From: Gymnopilus junonius
Taxonomy: Eukaryota > Basidiomycota > Agaricomycetes > Agaricales > Galerinaceae
Reading direction: 5' to 3'
NCBI GenBank assembly: GCA_015501075.1
Contig: JADNYJ010000151.1
Coordinates: 1-64,000, forward strand
Length of the DNA stretch: 64,000 bases
In this document: in pieces, positions 57,748 through 64,000 of the stretch
Numbering within the stretch: the first letter of the stretch is position 1
Layout: the number at the start of each line of letters is the position of its first letter
The notes under the pieces: model-generated
The model's input: the letters and a program-made list of their open reading frames with translations, nothing else
What the model was told of the DNA's origin: nothing
Database searches by the model: none
Translations under genes and position numbers: made by a program

Positions 57748-58881
57748 TCAACGCCTCAGACTAGCCCCCAAAGTAGCATCGAGGTGATCCATGATACGTC
57801 CATTTACACTGTCCACAGTCGCGCCTTTCGCTTTCTTGGACCGACGGGAGGCTTAAAAATAACATGAGTTCTTCTGCTACTCGATATAAAGTTGACTTAC
57901 TGGGAGAGTAGTTTACGCTGTGGTCATTGCCGATATCTGTTATAGTGGAATGGGTTACGTTTCCACTGTTAGTGTTGTGGATGACACCAGGAGGAGCACC
58001 GTAAGGATGATGATAAGTATGAGGTGGTGCACCATAAGGAGGTATAACGGGAACTCCTCCCCCATAATACGGGGCAGGTGAGCCGTAAAAAGGGGCAGCC
58101 ATGTGTGGAGGAGGGACAGGTGGATAAGCGTACTGTGGCTGTAAAGACGGTCCTGCTCCATTGAGTCCCATTCCGGCAAATTGTGACGAAAGGCTGTCCT
58201 GATATTGTCTTGAAGCCGGCATAGTCCTCGACCTCTCCGCTGCCTGTTTTGCAGCTTGTTTCTGAGCTCTCGCCGAAGGTGCCTCAACTTCCTCTTCGAC
58301 ATCTGACCATTCATCCGGAGACGACTGCTGAGTGTCTTCTTCTTCTTCTTCTTCTTCCTCCTCGACCCTTGCTCTCGCAGGCGTTTTAGATGAAGGATAA
58401 ATTTTCTAGAATAATTATTAAGATTTGCGAAAAGAATAAAAATGAGGATATTCCGTATGCCACCTTCTTTCCTGTCTCTCTTAACTCTGCGCGCTTTCTA
58501 GCTTCATCGGCAGCCTTCAATTTCGCCAATTCTGCTTTGGCTTGCTCAATAGTTAATTCGCGCTTCTTTGACTCTGAAGTTCGACTGATTATCGGGTTGG
58601 CTGTCGTGTAGGACCTAGAGACTTTTTCTCTTCTGGAGTTCGTCGGTTTCGGAGGGACTTCCCTTGGACGACTTGTGGGCTCTGGCTCTTCGCCCTCATC
58701 TTGATGTCACGTTCGAGTCAGAGATCAAGCTAGATTTAAAATCTGACATACCTGAACCCGAATAAACATCGTTTGACTCTGAATTTAGCGGTGCCACTTG
58801 GGTCGTGGTCTGAGATACTTCAACAGGTGCAGCGGTCGGCGTCTGAGAGGGGGTCGTCGTTGAATAATATTGCACGAGCAT
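57748..58881 (-). CDS. coiled-coil and Pro/Tyr-rich protein of unknown function
   Basis: Exons 58881-58752, 58699-58464, 58405-57901 and 57851-57748 give 324 residues; all splice sites are GT-AG and frames agree. Order: Thr/Ser/Pro-rich start (MLVQYYSTTTPSQTPTAAP), a charged helix (KRELTIEQAKAELAKLKAAD), a Glu run near residues 130-145, AQKQAAKQAAERSRT, then PQYAYPPVPPPHMAAPFYGS and other Pro/Tyr/Gly repeats, and a final basic part SRRSKKAKGATVDSVNGRIM. Mostly disordered. The Pro/Tyr repeats resemble scaffolding or RNA-associated low-complexity domains; no family recognised. Confidence 0.75.
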
Positions 58882-59911
58882 TATAACACGAGGAAAGGGA
58901 TTGGGGATGAATCGAGCTAGGGGCAAAGTTCATTACCCTTGTGTATTTAAACAGACTCGACACGTTAGAAACGCATTGTGTGGTTGCCACACGGAGGTCA
59001 GGACCTGGCGATAGACGGCACATTCCAAGAATAAGAACCTGAGTAATTCTCGGCGACAATTCTCAGGCAAGTCAGATTAAAATTGGCGCTTACGCACGGC
59101 GAGTTGAAACTTGACACGAGATGGTCTCATGACACGGGAGTTGTCTGTTCTCCGAAGGAAACAAGGACCCGGGAGAGCGAAGACGCTGGCCGTCACCATG
59201 AGAAGAAGCATGGCGCCAAAAGCAATAGGCCTCAGCTATCCGGTTTAGGTTAGGCCTGGAATCATGCCTCGTGTTTCTTTGTGGGTCAAATGAAACGCAA
59301 GGTACTGACGGCGATGATGTTGGATGTAGATAAGGAAGTAGGAATAACAAGGCGAGATACGGATTGGTATATCGAAGAATAATTAAAGAAAACGCGAGGT
59401 GATAGGTTGGGTTTTATGTGACAATGGCCAAGGTGCTAATGGGAAACTAAAATATATAACCGGCTGTTGTTGTCGACTGGATGAACGTCAAGGCGTGGGC
59501 AAGGTTTTTGGAGAGGACAAGGCGATGACAAGGCAACTTTGAGCGGACACAAGGTGGACGTCAGACGGCCGGCATGGCCGACAGTGCCGGCCGTTGAACA
59601 ATGAGAGAGAATTTTTTGAGGCAGAGAGCAGTAGCCAGTTTCGACAGCAAGTGTCGTTTCAGATTTGACATAAACAAGGTGGTCACGCGCGCCTAATTAG
59701 TGCAGTGGTTTGGAGAGAATTATTCTATTTCTGACCCGTAAATTGTAGTGGCAGATCTCCCATTGTCACTTGTTGTAGCTGTGACTACGTGACCGAACAC
59801 TGCCTCGAGGAAAGGCACCGCTAGATACCATCCACTCTACTCCCAGCAACGACCACGTTGAGGCTTGCAACGCCTAGTCCATTCGTTCCCAAATATCAAC
59901 CTTCGAGAGAT
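58882..59911. other. divergent promoter region
   Basis: About 1 kb between two divergently transcribed genes. Frames at 58820-59350 on the minus strand are probably 5' leader. No repeat recognised. Confidence 0.4.
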
Positions 59912-60500
59912 ATGCCAGTAAAACCTGCAGAAACCAGTCAATGGTTCATTCGCCTCCTGTTCTTATACTTTTCTCCGGCTCTTTCCTACTATCTCATTCG
60001 CCTGATCACCAATTGGCACTTCCTCCCTCTACTCTCGACTACTTCAAGTTCCTTGCTGGCTTGTGCGACAAGCTTTCTCGTGCTGCTGCTCCTAGTCATT
60101 CCCGAATACCTTGAATATGGTCCGAACAAGCAGCCACCTGAGTTCCTTTTCATCGCAATTCCAGAGCTCCATTACCTTGCCTGCCTATTTCTCTCGACCA
60201 TATGTGAGTTTGAGCTCTTTCATTTTTACTTCCGCGGTCACTCTCTACCTCTGTACTGTTCGTTTACTTATGATGTCCTTGGATCGGGTAGATGGATCTT
60301 CCAATTGGCTCTTACTCACGGGCGCCGTCCTCACATATCCACTCACCCACCTCTTCATGTTCAACCAATTCATTGCCCTAGGCGTGACTCCCGCGGAGCT
60401 AGGATACTTTACAGCAGTTTCTCTTAAATTCAAAAACATCGTATTTAGAGACTCAAATGCTCCTCGTCCAAGCGATAGCAATTCGGATGGCAGGTCCTAA
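59912..60500 (+). CDS. multi-pass membrane protein, 166 residues
   Basis: Exons 59912-60203 and 60292-60500 (88-bp intron, GTGAGT..TAG). Start MPVKPAETSQWFIRLLFLYF. Four hydrophobic segments: LLFLYFSPALSYYLI, SSLLACATSFLVLLLLVI, LHYLACLFLSTIYGSSNWLL and LTGAVLTYPLTHLFMFN. The tail (NIVFRDSNAPRPSDSNSDGR S) is polar. Skipping the intron would shift the frame; the spliced frame keeps the hydrophobic pattern. Organelle or ER location is likely, but no family is recognised. Confidence 0.7.
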
Positions 60501-61177
60501 TAAAGTTGAAAGAGGGAGCGGAGGATTAGACACTGAAATACAATGAGCTCAAGCATATCATTGGTGAGTGCTCTTGGTGTTATTTTCTCACTCAGTATAT
60601 CGACACAAAGTGATAGATATACTGAGATGAAAGACGAACCTTGTCATATTATCGCTCCTGTAAAGTTGTATTTATTAACAGAAAATATTAACAGAAAAAT
60701 ACCCCTCTCGTCTATGTTACTTGTTTTAAAAAAAACGGTTTTAGCCTCATGATGTTTAAATTAGTATCACTGCTATGATTTAAAAGGCCCGAGTGATGCG
60801 AGCTACTTGCCACACTAGGATAGTAGCCTTGATCAGCGATCTTCAGAAGAAGAAAAATCATGGTAAAAGTATGACATAGTCAGAACGTGTTGTAGGTTTA
60901 GCCCGGATGTACGATTCTGCAGAGTAGGATGCTACTAACATTGTGCTTCAGTGACAGTAATTTTAAAGACGCGCGGCCCGACGCGTTGCCACGTGATGTG
61001 AATAATTTCTCATCAAGACCTCCAGCGGCAGTCAGTGAGTCATAACGAACGTGTATCATATCTCCCCCCATTTATCTCCCCCAGGCCGATCCCATGGCAA
61101 TGTCATGTATTCAGTTCTCGTTCCATTTAGCATTACGACCCCCTGCCTACTTTACTCTGACCAGACTTTCTCTGGTA
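60501..61177. other. intergenic, no recognised gene
   Basis: AT-rich after the membrane gene, then the 5' flank of the MITE. Nothing else recognised. Confidence 0.4.
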
Positions 61178-61630
61178 CTGTTGCATTTCATTCAATTCAC
61201 CACCCCCTGTGACCTGTGACCTGCCCAGTGAAATGCCAGGTTCACCAGGTGGGCTTGGGACCTGTGACCTACCTAAAATTTCACCGGTCTTACAGAGTTG
61301 TCGTGGTGGACTGGTAGTATGTGTCAAAGTAGTTTTGGTAGCATGATATCAAACCCAGTTATGAAGACTCGGACATTGACCTCTAAGCCACAAAATACTT
61401 AGTTTAACTAATTACAGTCTCACAACTTTTATTTCTAGTAATTTAAGAATGCCAGAGTGGCAGTTCACCAGTTCTGGGGTGATTTTTGCAATTTTAAGTG
61501 CAAAAATGACCAAATTTATGGCCATCAAATGGTTTCGCCACTCAGCCTTGTGACCGCGGACAACTGTGACATTTCACCGATTTTGGAGGGCCTGTGACCC
61601 GTGACCAGTGAATTGAACGAAATGCAACAG
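61178..61630. mobile_element. MITE with TA target-site duplication, 453 bp
   Basis: Begins CTGTTGCATTTC and ends as the reverse complement, with 23 of 24 bases matching (CTGTTGCATTTCRTTCAATT CAC). Both ends are flanked by TA. Sub-terminal copies of gtgaccygtgacc follow each end in opposite orientation. No coding potential. The TA duplication fits a Tc1/mariner-type or related transposase supplied in trans. It lies about 290 bp upstream of the GH31 start. Confidence 0.8.
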
Positions 61631-61916
61631 TATATTCCCTCTGGAGTCTAGAAGTTGCGCTAAGCCTCACGAGGGACCATAAAACTCCAGGTTAGTTGAC
61701 TGCTTCTCGGAATCAGGTTGCGCTCTTCCGAAGCTCGTGCATGTCATTTTCGGCTAAATTTGGTCCCCTTCACTCATAATCATCTGAAGGCGCAGCCCTG
61801 TTCACCTGCACTTACAATTGTCTGGAACTGCCGATTGTTGCCCTAAAGCTTCAGTGTAGTCCAAGCAGCCGCACACTGCTGGCGTCGACGTGTAAAACCC
61901 AATATTCACAAGCAGA
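61631..61916. promoter_or_regulatory. probable GH31 promoter region
   Basis: Short gap between the MITE and the first GH31 codon; no defined element recognised. Confidence 0.35.
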
Positions 61917-64000
61917 ATGGATTTATCTGGCTGGGAATGGCTGAAATCCTCACTATACACCACAATGTTCAGCGACACTCGTTGGCTCACCTGGGGCATA
62001 CTTTTCACGTCACTTTCCAATAAGGGAGGAGAGCAAAACATTGCCCATTCTTTTGATGTTACAAGTTGTCCTGGTGAGCTGTACATCCAGAAAGTTATTG
62101 TATTTAATGTTTACAGTTTTCGAGGATATGTATTGGATGCCCTTCAGCAAACCAACACTGGGCTCGTTGCTCAATTAACTCTTCATGGAGCAGCTTGTAA
62201 TGCATTCAGAAATGATATATCTGAGCTCACCATTGAAGTTACTTATGAGACTACTTCTCGGTGAGTCCTATGAGTTTATGTTCGCATAGTACTGCTACCT
62301 GACCGTTGCTCTATCAAGGCTTCATGTCAATATCTTCGACACTGCCAATGGACAATATACCCTCCCACAGTCTGTAATTGAGCATCCTCTGCCTCCAACA
62401 CAATCCTTCGAAGAGACCTCAGACCTTCTCTTCAACTACCAGTCCTCACCGTTTGCTTTTTGGATAATGCGACGAGCAGAGCCTGATGCAATACCTTTAT
62501 TTGATACAAGAATCACATCATTGCCCCAAACTCTAATACCCCCTTTCATATCTGGTGACCAATCCTTGGCCTTGAATGGCTTTCCGCTGGTTTTTGAGGA
62601 CCAATTCCTCCAGGTTCGTCTGGCTGTTTTTGGTGGTATTTGTCACTATGTGCTTAAATTATTTTAGCTGGCATCGGCACTTCCACGAAATACGAATATA
62701 TATGACTTGGGCGAAGTCATCGCCAGTTCAGGATTTCGTAGAAATATTGGACCAGACGGTGGAACGATCCAAACCCTGTGGGCTCGTGGTGCTGCAGATC
62801 CTGTGGACGAAAACCTGTATGTTTGTCTCTCAAAGTTTTCTTGTTGATAATGTTTGTTAATTGTGGTTTTCATTTGAAGATACGGAACTCATCCAGTTTA
62901 TCTGGAGCATCGCTTTGATTTGTCGACTAATACTTCCCAAAGTCATGGTGTTTTGTTACTCAGGTAAGACGCGACTTCTTCTCTTTAAATTTCCATCATT
63001 CAAGTTCTAACCTCACTTCGACAGTGCTGCCGGTGGTGACGTTATTCTGACGACACCCCCTTCTTCCAATGTTTCTATAATCGAGTACAGGATGATTGGC
63101 GGAGTTCTTGACTTTTATTTTTTCTCTGGACTGACACCAAATGCTGTCATTAAACAGTATGGTGAGCTGATTGGGTTTCCAACGTGGCAGCCCGTTTGGG
63201 GTTTTGGGTTCCATCTTTGTCGGTAAGTAAGCCATTTATACTGACATTATGAAGGCCAATCTGACTAAAGATGTTAATATTGTTAGCTGGGGCCATAAGA
63301 GCATCGCAGATGTGAAAGAGCAGGTCTCTAGCATGCGCGCTGCCAACATACCTCTAGAAGGTACGCTTATCCTTTACGATTGTTTTTGGAAAGCCATAAG
63401 TCTTGTTAAACTTTCCTTCATCAAACAGCAATTTGGAATGATATCGAATTATATCACGCCTTTCGTGATTTCACTACTGATCCTGTTAGTTTTCCAACAA
63501 ATGACACGAAAGCTTTCATATTTGAATTGGTGTGTTTTCATATTGCTCACGTTCGATCTTATTCGCATTAAATATTGATGCCTTAGAACGCCAATCATCA
63601 ACACTGTAGGTGCCCTGATGGTCTCAAAGTACCATCATATCTGATACATGCTTCCCTCAGATATACCAATTGTTGACGCTGCTATCGCAAAGACGGTCAA
63701 TTCAACTGACCACGTACGTCTTCTCGTGACCTTGCGTCCAGGTGTATCTTCAAACATCGCTAACCACGAGTCTTCTTAGTATAAACCTTACCTCAAAGGC
63801 GTCGAAAAGTACGCCTTTCTTTCTGTAATGAATACTGTAATCTCATGCTGTTCACGTGCTCGCCAGAGGCGTGTTTGTCAAAAACCCAGATGGAAGTGAA
63901 CATGTCGGAAAGCTGTGGCCCGGATACACCGTAAGTTACTCCCTCTCCACCTAACTTAGTTGAGGATGGCTAAACTTTTTTTAACTAGGTTTACACTGAC
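61917..64000 (+). CDS. GH31 alpha-glucosidase (5' part; runs off window)
   Basis: At least 13 exons: 61917-62073, 62125-62260, 62319-62613, 62668-62816, 62880-62963, 63025-63222, 63287-63360, 63429-63529, 63587-63605, 63661-63713, 63780-63808, 63867-63930, 63989 onward. Landmarks in order: SCPGYVLDALQQTNTGLVAQ, ISELTIEVTYETTSRLHVNI, the N-terminal beta-sandwich (YDLGEVIASSGF, YGTHPVYLEHRF), TWQPVWGFGFHLCRWGH, EAIWNDIELYHAFRDFTTDP, ANHQHYIPIVDAAIA, then GVEKGVFVKNPDGSEHVGKL WPGYTVYTD. The WxDMNE nucleophile lies beyond the window. GH31 enzymes release glucose from alpha-glucans; the likely secreted starch/maltose enzyme fits the AA9 context. The ATG could be 61917 or 61965; neither gives a strong signal peptide. 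One exon is only 19 bp. Confidence 0.95.

Noticed and set aside
58820..59350. Minus-strand frames upstream of the coiled-coil gene
   Set aside because: They do not join to it in frame and probably represent 5' leader sequence.

Overview
The window looks like nuclear DNA of a mushroom-forming basidiomycete (Agaricomycetes). Genes are split by many short GT-AG introns of about 50-100 bp, pyrimidine-rich tracts sit before start codons, and the gene content fits: paired AA9 lytic polysaccharide monooxygenases, a GH31 alpha-glucosidase, F-box/LRR genes and relics, a caspase-like protease with a fungal C-terminal domain, and small secreted proteins. There is no rRNA, CRISPR or prokaryotic operon structure, and I recognised no tRNA.

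Region 1 (1-16.4 kb) is a local expansion of one unusual gene family. The full-length members join an N-terminal GNAT acetyltransferase fold (R-x-x-G-x-G loop, then a Y-R-K-x-G-F-R-R end), ankyrin-like repeats, a short CxCxxC + GWLSPRMR motif and a conserved C-terminal region with an acidic tail. Four copies are visible: 1-2355 (-, runs off the window), 6656-9378 (-, disrupted), 11132-13303 (+, best preserved but frame-shifted at both ends) and 15404-16382 (+, only the part from the Cys motif onward). A 3' relic lies near 2.7 kb. An F-box gene (3725-5058) with an inverted partial copy and the last exon of an MFS transporter lie among them.

Region 2 (17-21.3 kb) has two divergent paralogous tyrosine/proline-rich genes on the minus strand, one ending in an extreme cysteine cluster, on either side of an acidic plus-strand gene. 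Region 3 (21.9-30 kb) has two AA9 genes with the same eight-exon structure, separated by decayed F-box/LRR and repeat debris. Region 4 (32.3-40 kb) has a pair of secreted jelly-roll (eqolisin-like) genes, one carrying a nonsense codon, a 72-residue two-exon gene, a poorly resolved stretch, and a secreted cysteine-containing protein.

Region 5 (40.8-50 kb) has an NAD-dependent epimerase/SDR with a 643-bp inverted-repeat element just upstream, a zinc-finger protein, a broken malic-enzyme 3' end fused head to head with an unknown coding fragment, an orphan exon, and a small secreted amphipathic protein. Region 6 (55-64 kb) has a five-exon caspase-like gene, a low-complexity coiled-coil protein, a multi-pass membrane protein, a TA-flanked MITE, and a GH31 alpha-glucosidase that runs off the end.

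The AA9, GH31 and secreted proteins suggest a plant-polymer degrading lifestyle. The GNAT-ankyrin cluster and its repeated decay is the most unusual feature. Several disruptions lie in G or C homopolymers, so assembly error has to be excluded before they are called biological.
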